The notes under the pieces are model-generated. The model worked only from the letters and a program-made list of their open reading frames with translations, ran no database searches and was not told the origin of the DNA. From Oscillospiraceae bacterium (lineage in GTDB: Bacteria > Bacillota > Clostridia > Christensenellales > Aristaeellaceae): a DNA stretch of 64,000 bases. The DNA is taken from contig JAIRSO010000066.1 of assembly GCA_031255415.1 (NCBI GenBank), forward strand, positions 24,163 through 88,162, given 5' to 3'. Within the stretch, counting starts at the first letter, position 1. Each line of letters begins with the position of its first letter. Made by a program: the position numbers and the translations under genes. Below, piece by piece: positions 1 through 7,252 of the stretch.

Positions 1-600
1 ATCGTAGCCGAACTGCAGGAGTTGAGTTATTTCGACTTAGCTCTGCCCAGGAAGGGCGTGCTGGCTGGGAACCGCGTGCGCAAGCTCTGCGGGCAGGTGG
101 TGCGGAATCTGGCGTTTGAGGAAGCGTCCAAGCCATGCGCGGTGGTGGCGTGCGCGCTGGATACGGGCGAGGAAGTGGTGTTTAAGAATGGATCGATGGA
201 GGACGCGATAAGGGCGAGTATATCGATCCCGGGGGTGTTCGTGCCGCACGAGATCAACGGGAGGCTGTATGTGGACGGGGGGTTGGTGAACAGGGTGCCC
301 GTGACCACCGCGCGCGAGATGGGCGCGAAGCTGGTGATAGGCGTGGACGTAGGGTATCGGGGGGAACCGGTACAGCCGAAGGGTGTGATAGGGGTGATGA
401 TGCAGGCGTTTGACATAATGGAGTGGCATCTAGCGCGGATGAAATTCTCGACCGCCGATCTGATGATCATCCCGGACGTGCGGGAGTTGAATCCCGTGCA
501 CATGAATCACGCGGCGAAGGCTATCGCCAGGGGGAGGGAGGCCGCGAGGGAGGCGCTGCCGCGTATCCGCGAAATGCTGGGCGAAAACGTCGGAAATTGA
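1..600 (+). CDS. Patatin-like phospholipase, C-terminal part (5' end outside window)
   Basis: The frame is open from the first base, so the start and the GxSxG nucleophile lie upstream of the window. The visible part carries the patatin signature ASISIPGVF near base 215 and the catalytic-Asp motif [10 protein letters not shown] near base 274, where D and S form the dyad in this family. Such proteins (RssA/YchK type) are predicted lipid acyl hydrolases, with unknown substrate. A TTG at 22 is an internal codon, not a credible start. The stop at 598-600 is followed by a short promoter-bearing gap before fucI. Confidence 0.85.
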   Translation: MVAELQELSYFDLALPRKGVLAGNRVRKLCGQVVRNLAFEEASKPCAVVACALDTGEEVVFKNGSMEDAIRASISIPGVFVPHEINGRLYVDGGLVNRVPVTTAREMGAKLVIGVDVGYRGEPVQPKGVIGVMMQAFDIMEWHLARMKFSTADLMIIPDVRELNPVHMNHAAKAIARGREAAREALPRIREMLGENVGN

Positions 601-608
601 CGCGCGCC

Positions 609-637
609 TTCCCAATCATTCGCGGCTGTGATATACT
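609..637 (+). promoter_or_regulatory. Putative promoter of fucI (extended -10)
   Basis: TATACT at 632-637 is preceded by TG one base upstream (629-630), an extended -10. A poor -35 (TTCCCA, 609-614) sits 17 bp before it. Transcription would start about 28 nt before the Shine-Dalgarno sequence AAGGAGGA at 659-666. Confidence 0.5.
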
Positions 638-671
638 TTCCTCATTCAATAATATCGCAAGGAGGACTCCA

Positions 672-2486
672 ATGGCCACTGCGTCAGCGTTTACAATTAA
701 TCCGCCGAGCGACAGGATGGCGGGCGGACTGCCCAAGATAGGTATCAGGCCGGTCATAGACGGTCGCCGTAGAGGCGTGCGCGAATCCCTAGAGAATCAA
801 ACCATGAGTCTGGCGAGGTTGGTAGCGTCGTTTATCAGCGAGAATTTGAAGCACAGTTGCGGTTTGCCGGTAGAATGCGTTGTAGCGGATACGTGCATAG
901 GCGGGGTGTACGAGGCCGCGAAGTGCGCCGAGAAGTTTGACGCGAACAATGTAGGCGCGACAATAAGCGTAACGCCGTGCTGGTGCTATGGATCAGAAAC
1001 AATGGATATGGATCCATCAAGGCCGAAGGCGGTTTTCGGGTTTAACGGAACGGAGAGGCCAGGCGCGGTGTATTTAGCCGCCGCGTTAGCCGCCCATAAC
1101 CAGAAGGGGTTGCCCGCTTTCGGGATCTATGGAAGGGATGTGCAGGACGCGTCAGACGTAAGGCTAGCAAGCGATGTGCAGGAGAAGCTGCTAAGGTTCA
1201 GCCGGGCAGCGCTAGCGGTAGCGTCAATGCGGGGAAAGAGTTATTTATCGATGGGTGGAACGTCCATGGGGATAGCGGGCAGTATGGTCAATCCAGGGTT
1301 GCTAGAGAAAACGTTTGGAATGAGAAGCGAATCGGTAGATATGTCGGAGTTCGTGAGAAGATGGGATGAAGGGATATACGATAAAGAAGAGTATCAGCGG
1401 GCTGTCAAGTGGGTTGATGAGAATGTGAAGTTCGGGTTTGATAAGAATCCGCCAGAGGTAAGGCACAGCGAGAATGTAAAGAGAGACGCGCTGCTCACCA
1501 ATATAAAGATGACGATAATAGCGCGCGATCTGATGATAGGAAATAAAAGGCTGGCAGAGTTAGGGTTCGAAGAAGAAGCCATGGGGCATAACGCGATAGC
1601 GGGCGGGTTTCAAGGTCAAAGGCAATGGAACGATCATTTCCCGAACGGGGACTTTTTGGAAAGCTGGTTGTGCTCGTCGTTCGACTGGAATGGGATAAGG
1701 GAGCCGTTTGTAGTAGCGACAGAAAATGATCATTTGAACGGGTTAGCAATGCTGATGGGGAAGCTGCTAACTAACACGTCGCAAGGGTTCGCGGATGTAA
1801 GGACGTATTGGTCGCCGGACGCGATAAGGAGGGTGACAGGTTGGACCCCGGACGGGGTGGTTGCAGGCGGGATGATACATCTGATTAACTCCGGGGCAGT
1901 GACGTTGGAGGCGTCAGGGCAATGCGAGATAGAAGGAAAGCCAGGGATTAAGCCATGGTGGAAAGTAACGCCGGATGAAGCCGCAAGATGCGTGAACGCC
2001 ACGCAGTATGATTACGCGGATTTAGGGTATTTCAGGGGTGGTGGGTATTCGTCACAGTTGTTAAGCAAAGGCGGGATGCCTATTACAATGAGCAGGTTGA
2101 ATCTAGTGGATGGGTTAGGGCCAGTATTGCAAGTGGCTGAAGGATGGAGTGTGGATGTGCCCGATCATGTATTCGATGTGATCAATAAGAGGACCGATCC
2201 GACATGGCCGACGACGTTCTTCGTGCCAAGGGTGACAGGGAAGGGTGCGTTCAGGGATGTGTACGCAGTGATGGAGAACTGGGGCGCGAATCACGGCGCG
2301 TTCAGTTATGGGCATGTGGGCGCGGATTTAGTGACGTTGGCGTCGATGTTAAGGATTCCGGTTAACATGCATAATGTGTCTGAAGAGATGTTGTACAGGC
2401 CGTCGGCATGGGCGGCGTTCGGGACGAGGGATCCAGAGGGCGCGGACTACAGAGCGTGCGAGGCGTTCGGGCCGCTGTACGGCTGA
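672..2486 (+). CDS. fucI: L-fucose isomerase
   Basis: L-fucose isomerase converts L-fucose to L-fuculose (also D-arabinose to D-ribulose) in a Mn-dependent cytosolic reaction. The 604-residue length fits the ~590-aa family. Recognisable family motifs are [22 protein letters not shown] near residue 349 (metal-ligand Asp) and [13 protein letters not shown] near residue 536. The ATG at 672 was chosen because it follows AAGGAGGA by 5 nt; the frame is open further upstream inside the patatin gene. No fuculokinase or fuculose aldolase is adjacent, so the pathway is not complete here. Synonymous positions are strongly purine-ending (AGG, GGG, GTA, TTA), opposite to the next gene. Confidence 0.95.
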   Translation: MATASAFTINPPSDRMAGGLPKIGIRPVIDGRRRGVRESLENQTMSLARLVASFISENLKHSCGLPVECVVADTCIGGVYEAAKCAEKFDANNVGATISVTPCWCYGSETMDMDPSRPKAVFGFNGTERPGAVYLAAALAAHNQKGLPAFGIYGRDVQDASDVRLASDVQEKLLRFSRAALAVASMRGKSYLSMGGTSMGIAGSMVNPGLLEKTFGMRSESVDMSEFVRRWDEGIYDKEEYQRAVKWVDENVKFGFDKNPPEVRHSENVKRDALLTNIKMTIIARDLMIGNKRLAELGFEEEAMGHNAIAGGFQGQRQWNDHFPNGDFLESWLCSSFDWNGIREPFVVATENDHLNGLAMLMGKLLTNTSQGFADVRTYWSPDAIRRVTGWTPDGVVAGGMIHLINSGAVTLEASGQCEIEGKPGIKPWWKVTPDEAARCVNATQYDYADLGYFRGGGYSSQLLSKGGMPITMSRLNLVDGLGPVLQVAEGWSVDVPDHVFDVINKRTDPTWPTTFFVPRVTGKGAFRDVYAVMENWGANHGAFSYGHVGADLVTLASMLRIPVNMHNVSEEMLYRPSAWAAFGTRDPEGADYRACEAFGPLYG

Positions 2487-2601
2487 GCGAGGTATTTAAG
2501 AGCGGCGAAGCGCATACAATGCCGCAAGCGCGCGGATCGAGGCGGTATAACCGCGCGGTTCGCGCGCTTTCTAGCGTAAGCGAACCAACGCAGGAAAATC
2601 C

Positions 2602-2629
2602 TCACAGCGGCACATGGGTCCAGCGGCAC
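2602..2629 (+). repeat. 24-bp dispersed repeat, copy 1, with two direct CAGCGGCAC units
   Basis: Bases 2602-2625 match, without mismatch, the reverse complement of 53155-53178. The copy holds two direct 9-mers CAGCGGCAC at 2605-2613 and 2621-2629. It lies in the 160-bp gap between fucI and the next gene, just before the Shine-Dalgarno sequence of that gene. The plus strand is purine-rich to its left and pyrimidine-rich to its right. Confidence 0.8.
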
Positions 2630-2646
2630 GCGCTAGGAGGCTGACT

Positions 2647-3609
2647 ATGCCGATCAACAACTTCCTTCGACATGGCAACACTCTTGTCGAGGCGCTCTCT
2701 GACGACTCCAACTTTGTTGACGACGTCCCTTACACCGACGAATCCTCCGAATCCTTCTCCGTCACCGAACCTGCTGGCGACGCTTCCGATGTTCAGCGCA
2801 TTATCCAGCAGAAGCTCAGCGGCATCGAGATAACCAGCCCTGTTGGCACCCCAATCTCTCCGGACGTTACCAACGACTTCGAGATCAAATCTGTTGCTGG
2901 CGACTCCGGGCTCCCCTTCTTCGCGGAGTTCCGGCTCCAGGGCGAGAGCGACGTTCAGATGACCACTAAAAAGCGCAACCAGCGCACCCGTATCGATCTT
3001 ACTCTTTCTACCGATTCTGACGGCATACTTCGCGCCACACTCCCCCCTGGCTCTTTTGCGATCACCCAGCAGTCCACCCAACCTGGGTACCTCCTTAACG
3101 CCTTGCATCATGATCTCCAGGTCGGCACATCGGGCTACGTCATTGACGGCGTATATTTTGATGAAACCCCTGGCATTATTACACCAAAACTATCGCAGCC
3201 TTTCAAGATCCGCATCCTCACCCCTGACGATACCCCTTCTCTTTCAACCTACATCGTAGCCGGTTACGCCAATACATATCTGGGCGAGACCGACGTTGAG
3301 CTAACCATATCCCCTGACGCGGACGGCTATGCTTCTTTCGATCTCCCGGTCGGACACTATTCGCTTATCAATCCCCTATCTGCCGACACTATCCTCCTTG
3401 ACCTTGACGTACAACCCACCTCCCCTAACGCAACCACTCTCCTTGAATACACGATCACGGAAACCCCCGCTCCCCCTCCCACCCAATACCCTACCACTCC
3501 CGCCACCCCCGACGAAGTATCCTCTCCCGGCGACTTGCTCGAATTATACACCCCCTTAAGCTCATTACAACCTCCCCCCACCCCTGCTCCGCAGCCGCCG
3601 AAACTCTAA
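2647..3609 (+). CDS. Unrecognised protein with two beta-sandwich-like segments and Pro-rich tail
   Basis: I do not recognise this 320-residue protein. The ATG at 2647 follows AGGAGG (2635-2640). There is no signal peptide or membrane segment. Two segments, near residues 115-160 and 215-260, resemble Cna-B/SpaA-type sandwiches: each has a LPPGSFAIT or LPVGHYSLI strand followed by a hydrophobic strand. The last ~50 residues are rich in Pro and Thr. Codons end mostly in C or T (CTT, TCT, CCC), the reverse of fucI, and this explains much of the Pro/Ser/Thr/Leu-rich composition. A gene in a skewed region could look unusual for that reason alone, so the fold suggestion is weak. Confidence 0.6.
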   Translation: MPINNFLRHGNTLVEALSDDSNFVDDVPYTDESSESFSVTEPAGDASDVQRIIQQKLSGIEITSPVGTPISPDVTNDFEIKSVAGDSGLPFFAEFRLQGESDVQMTTKKRNQRTRIDLTLSTDSDGILRATLPPGSFAITQQSTQPGYLLNALHHDLQVGTSGYVIDGVYFDETPGIITPKLSQPFKIRILTPDDTPSLSTYIVAGYANTYLGETDVELTISPDADGYASFDLPVGHYSLINPLSADTILLDLDVQPTSPNATTLLEYTITETPAPPPTQYPTTPATPDEVSSPGDLLELYTPLSSLQPPPTPAPQPPKL

Positions 3610-3613
3610 AAGA

Positions 3614-3639
3614 AGCGCCCTCTCGACCGAGAGGGCGCT
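3614..3639 (-). terminator. Terminator between convergent genes
   Basis: An 11-bp perfect stem (3614-3624 with 3629-3639) encloses a 4-nt loop. On the minus strand it is followed by a T-rich run (TCTTTT), so it best serves the sigma/anti-sigma operon. It may also stop the plus-strand gene ending at 3609. Confidence 0.75.
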
Positions 3640-3663
3640 CATCAACTAACTCAACCCAACCCC

Positions 3664-4821
3664 TTAAGGCTGCCTGCTTCTCCAGTGCCATTTCTCTACC
3701 AAGAGCGCTGTGCCCGCCATGATAACCACTACCAGTATCCACGGCGCGGCGATCGTTATAAACACAAGCATATCCATGAAGTAATTACCCACCGCGCGAG
3801 CCGACATACCGAATTGGGTGCGCATCCTGCCCCATAGCGTAACCCCTAACGCTTCTATCGGATCGGCTGTTTCGGTCATCGCGATATCAATCTGTGAGAA
3901 CAGCGCTCTCGCGTCCCAGTTCTCCAGCGTGGCCTGTATGGAGCTGATCTGCGCTTCCGTGTCGGATATACCGCGCTCGATCGTCATCTTTTCCTCTATA
4001 GACGAGGTTTCCCCCAGCAGCTGAATAAACCTATCCAACTGGTTCTTGCAGGAAGCCAGCTTGGTAGTCATTTCAGCGTACTGATCGGTATAATCCTGCT
4101 GTTGCAGTTCGGAGTCCTCCACGTCCACGATCGAGTCCAGCGCGCGCAGGAATCCTCCCAGCGACTTTTCCGGCATCCTGATCTGGAGCGAGCAGAACCT
4201 GCCGCCCTTACCATCGCGCGTAAGCGGCAGACCGCTGACCGCCTCATACTGCGCCCAGCCTCCATACTGCAGCGTTAACTTCAGTATAGCGTCCTTATCG
4301 TCGTCGAAGTTGTTCGTTTTGACTGTATACGATCCGCTTCTCAGCCGTCTTTGCGCGTCAGCGACCGACTGGATCTGCTGCGCGTCCCCTTCCGCCAGCA
4401 AACCGCCCTGATCCGCGTTGGTATACACGGTATCGCTGCCCGGTGGGAACAGCCCGTCCGCGCCGGCGTTTTCGACCCTAGCCGCGCCTGGAATGAGTCC
4501 CACGTGAACCAGCGTCGCGCCGCCGAACAGGATCGCGACCAGCGCGGCGACCGCTATGAATATCCTGACATTCGTATCTATCCGCCTCTTGCTTGGCTTT
4601 TCCATCCGGATCATCTGCCGCCAGGCTATAGACAGTTCGTCGGGAGGCTCTATATCAGCGTCCAGCGTGTGAAGATGCTGTACTAGTTCGTACATTTCCT
4701 CACGATAAGCCGCGCACACAGGGCATCCGGCTTCGTGTTCCACCATTTCCTGCATAGTCCGGCGTGGCATCTGTCCGTCCAACAGCTCATGTAAAAGGAG
4801 GCGGTACTTTTCACAGGTCAC
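3664..4821 (-). CDS. DUF4349 membrane protein with anti-sigma zinc finger
   Basis: The N-terminus is an anti-sigma-type zinc finger: C3, then H29-x3-C33-x2-C36 in EHEAGCPVCAAY. A membrane helix lies near residues 86-109. A DUF4349 region with a coiled-coil-like middle (about 200-300) follows, then a second membrane helix near the C-terminus. The GTG start follows AAGGAGG. The gene starts 38 bp after the ECF sigma gene in the same direction, so it probably binds that sigma factor at the membrane and releases it on an envelope signal. This is inferred from order and domain content. Length (385 aa) is normal for DUF4349 proteins; joining to a zinc finger is common in Firmicutes. Confidence 0.85.
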   Translation of the reverse strand: MTCEKYRLLLHELLDGQMPRRTMQEMVEHEAGCPVCAAYREEMYELVQHLHTLDADIEPPDELSIAWRQMIRMEKPSKRRIDTNVRIFIAVAALVAILFGGATLVHVGLIPGAARVENAGADGLFPPGSDTVYTNADQGGLLAEGDAQQIQSVADAQRRLRSGSYTVKTNNFDDDKDAILKLTLQYGGWAQYEAVSGLPLTRDGKGGRFCSLQIRMPEKSLGGFLRALDSIVDVEDSELQQQDYTDQYAEMTTKLASCKNQLDRFIQLLGETSSIEEKMTIERGISDTEAQISSIQATLENWDARALFSQIDIAMTETADPIEALGVTLWGRMRTQFGMSARAVGNYFMDMLVFITIAAPWILVVVIMAGTALLVEKWHWRSRQP

Positions 4822-4859
4822 TAAATTTCCTCCTTTCTCCTGTGTTGGACGAATCTCCC

Positions 4860-5489
4860 TTAGTTTTGTTCCCTTTCATCATCAATTCTATTTCCGCGTT
4901 GTCTGGCGCGGCGTTTCCCGGACGCGGAAGGCTCGTCCGCGCCGTAGGAATAGAGCATCCGGCGCAGGCGTTCGCGCGCGCGGCTGATGCGTGATTTGAC
5001 GGTGCCTAGGTTAAGCTTGAGCACCGAGGCGACTTCCTCATAAGTCAGCCCCTGGACGTCGCGCAGGATGATAGCCGTGCGCATATCCAGAGGCAGACGC
5101 GCAATGCATTCGCGCAGCGCGCTGTTGAGGTCGTTCCTTTCGAGTTGTTCCTGAGGGTTATTCGCGCGATCCGTGACGGCGAAGCCCGCGTCCATCATAC
5201 CTTCCAGGGACACGAACGGCTTGATGCGCCGGCGGCGGATCATATCCAGGCATACGTTGGTGGTGATGCGGTATATCCATGTGGCGAACGAGGCGTGGAA
5301 ACGGTACTCCCCTATCGACCGGTACGCGCGGAGCATTACCTCCTGCGCGCAGTCAAACGCATCCTCCCTGTTATTGGTAATCCGATAACACAGCGTATAG
5401 ATACGTTGCTCAAGAGGCAGTATCAACTGCTCGTAAGCCTCCGCATCGCCGTTTTGGGCGCGCTTAATTAACCGGTCGGAATCTTGCAA
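4860..5489 (-). CDS. ECF-type RNA polymerase sigma-70 factor
   Basis: A 209-residue ECF sigma factor. Region 2 includes the AFDCAQEVMLRAYRSI helix and FATWIYRITTNVCLD; region 4 has the helix-turn-helix GLTYEEVASVLKLNLGTVK followed by SRISRARERLR. The start is TTG, preceded by GGGAGG. The last ~25 residues are basic and extend beyond region 4. It is paired with the downstream zinc-finger/DUF4349 gene, its probable anti-sigma factor. The upstream 200-bp gap to glpK contains two short hairpins (one is GGAGG/CCTCC) and a TATAAA on the minus strand, so a dedicated, possibly autoregulated promoter is likely but not proven. Confidence 0.92.
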   Translation of the reverse strand: MQDSDRLIKRAQNGDAEAYEQLILPLEQRIYTLCYRITNNREDAFDCAQEVMLRAYRSIGEYRFHASFATWIYRITTNVCLDMIRRRRIKPFVSLEGMMDAGFAVTDRANNPQEQLERNDLNSALRECIARLPLDMRTAIILRDVQGLTYEEVASVLKLNLGTVKSRISRARERLRRMLYSYGADEPSASGKRRARQRGNRIDDEREQN

Positions 5490-5689
5490 AGCGCAACCAC
5501 CTCCCCAGGGTGAGTACCATACCGCGCCGCGCGGTATTTATAGAGGAGGCGATTGCACCTCCCTTTCGTAATTTTTCGGCCAAGCCGTCAAGAGTGTTGC
5601 AGTATCAGTCGCGTGTAGTCAGTTTACCCGGGTAGAGCGCGCTGTCCGTTCGACGGGAAAGAGCGTATAGTCGACGAGGCGCGCGCGCG

Positions 5690-7171
5690 TTAATTATCGA
5701 TCCAGCGCGCGGCTCGATCGACCGCCTTACGCCAGCCGCGCATATGATCGGCTCTTGCGGTCTCGTCCATGCCGGGCGAGAAAGTCAGGTCGGCGCGCCA
5801 CAGCCGCGACAGCTCGCCGAGTCCCGAATACATGCCCGATCCCAAACCGGCCATCCAAGCCGCGCCCAGCGCGGTCGTCTCCGCGACGGCAGGCCTTTCC
5901 ACGGGCACGCCGAGTATATCCGCCTGGAACTGCATCAGGAACCCGTTCGCGCTCGCGCCGCCGTCCACTCGAACGGCGTTCACACCGCCGGACTCCGCCA
6001 TCAGGCTGATAACGTCCGCGGACTGGTACGCGATCGATTCCAACGCCGCGCGAGCCAGCTGCGCGCGTCCCGTGCCCCGCGTTATGCCCAGCAGCGCGCC
6101 GCGCGCGTACATATCCCAGTGCGGAGCGCCCAGCCCCGTGAACGCCGGAACCAGGTACACCCCCTGGTTATCCGGGATCGAGCGGGCAAGCGCCTCCGTC
6201 TCGTCAGCGCGGGAGATTATGCCCAGCTCGTCGCGCAGCCACTGAACGGCGGCTCCGCCGACGAACACGCTGCCCTCCATCGCGTAGGCGGTTGAACCGC
6301 GCCAGCGCCACGCCGGACATGTGAGCAGGCCCCTCCCGCCTCGAACGGGATCGGATCCCGTGTTCTTTAGCAGGAAGCAGCCTGTGCCATACGTATTCTT
6401 AAGCATGCCGGGGGTGAAACAAGCCTGCCCAAACAGCGCGGCTTGCTGATCCCCCGCGACCGCCGTGACGGGCACGCGCCGACCCAGTATCGACGGATCG
6501 AGCGCGCCGAAACAGCCGATGGTGTCCCGCACCTCGGGCAGTACGCTGGATGGAATATCCATCCCGTTCAATAATACACTATCCCAGTCCAGGCTGTCCA
6601 GTCCCAAAAGCATGGTTCTTCCGGCGTTGGACACGTCCGTTAGGTGCGGGCGGCCTTCCAGCATATGCCACATTAGGAACGTATCCACCGTGCCGAAACA
6701 CAGCTCGCCGGACTCCGCGCGCGCGCGAAGCCCGTATGTATCGAGCATCCATTGCAGTTTCGTGGCGGAGAAATACGCGTCGGGGATCAATCCGGTGCGC
6801 CGCTCGATCTCGTCCGCGAGTCCGTCGCGGCGCAGCCTCTCGACCAGCGGCGCGGTGCGCCTACACTGCCACACGATAGCGTTGCATACCGGCTCCCCTG
6901 TCGCGCGATCCCATAACAGCGACGTCTCCCTCTGGTTCGCGATCCCGATAGCCTCTATGTCCCCGGCTCCGCCAGCCATGCGCACCGCTTCGCGCAAGGC
7001 CTCCAACTGGCTGGACAGGATAGCCTTAGGGTCATGCTCGACCCAGCCGGGGCGCGGGTAAATCTGTGGGAAAGGAGCCGAACACAGCGAGACGACCCGT
7101 CCCGCGCGGTCAAACACGACGGCGCGCGAACTTGTCGTCCCCTGATCCATAGCCGCGATCAAGCCCGACAT
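5690..7171 (-). CDS. glpK: Glycerol kinase
   Basis: Glycerol kinase makes sn-glycerol 3-phosphate from glycerol and ATP. The FGGY fold is complete at 493 residues. The N-terminal phosphate-binding motif DQGTTSSRAVVFD, the family stretch NQRETSLLWDRATGEP and the C-terminal VDGGASANGFLMQFQADI are all present. I start at the ATG at 7171 because GGAGG lies 7 nt before it; the frame can be opened to a TTG at 7183, but that codon overlaps the Shine-Dalgarno. No glycerol facilitator or glycerol-3-phosphate dehydrogenase is adjacent. It reads away from the propeller gene upstream, with a 69-bp gap between its start and that gene's stop. Confidence 0.95.
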   Translation of the reverse strand: MSGLIAAMDQGTTSSRAVVFDRAGRVVSLCSAPFPQIYPRPGWVEHDPKAILSSQLEALREAVRMAGGAGDIEAIGIANQRETSLLWDRATGEPVCNAIVWQCRRTAPLVERLRRDGLADEIERRTGLIPDAYFSATKLQWMLDTYGLRARAESGELCFGTVDTFLMWHMLEGRPHLTDVSNAGRTMLLGLDSLDWDSVLLNGMDIPSSVLPEVRDTIGCFGALDPSILGRRVPVTAVAGDQQAALFGQACFTPGMLKNTYGTGCFLLKNTGSDPVRGGRGLLTCPAWRWRGSTAYAMEGSVFVGGAAVQWLRDELGIISRADETEALARSIPDNQGVYLVPAFTGLGAPHWDMYARGALLGITRGTGRAQLARAALESIAYQSADVISLMAESGGVNAVRVDGGASANGFLMQFQADILGVPVERPAVAETTALGAAWMAGLGSGMYSGLGELSRLWRADLTFSPGMDETARADHMRGWRKAVDRAARWIDN

Positions 7172-7252
7172 TGCAGCCTCCAAGTATTCCAGTATTCTTT
7201 TTTAGCAGCGCTTGCAGCGCCTGTTAGGCGGAGCGCCTATGCGGCTGTTTCT

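Noticed and set aside
2487-2640. tRNA or small RNA in the fucI gap
   Set aside because: Several CG-rich hairpins occur, but no cloverleaf or terminator T-run.
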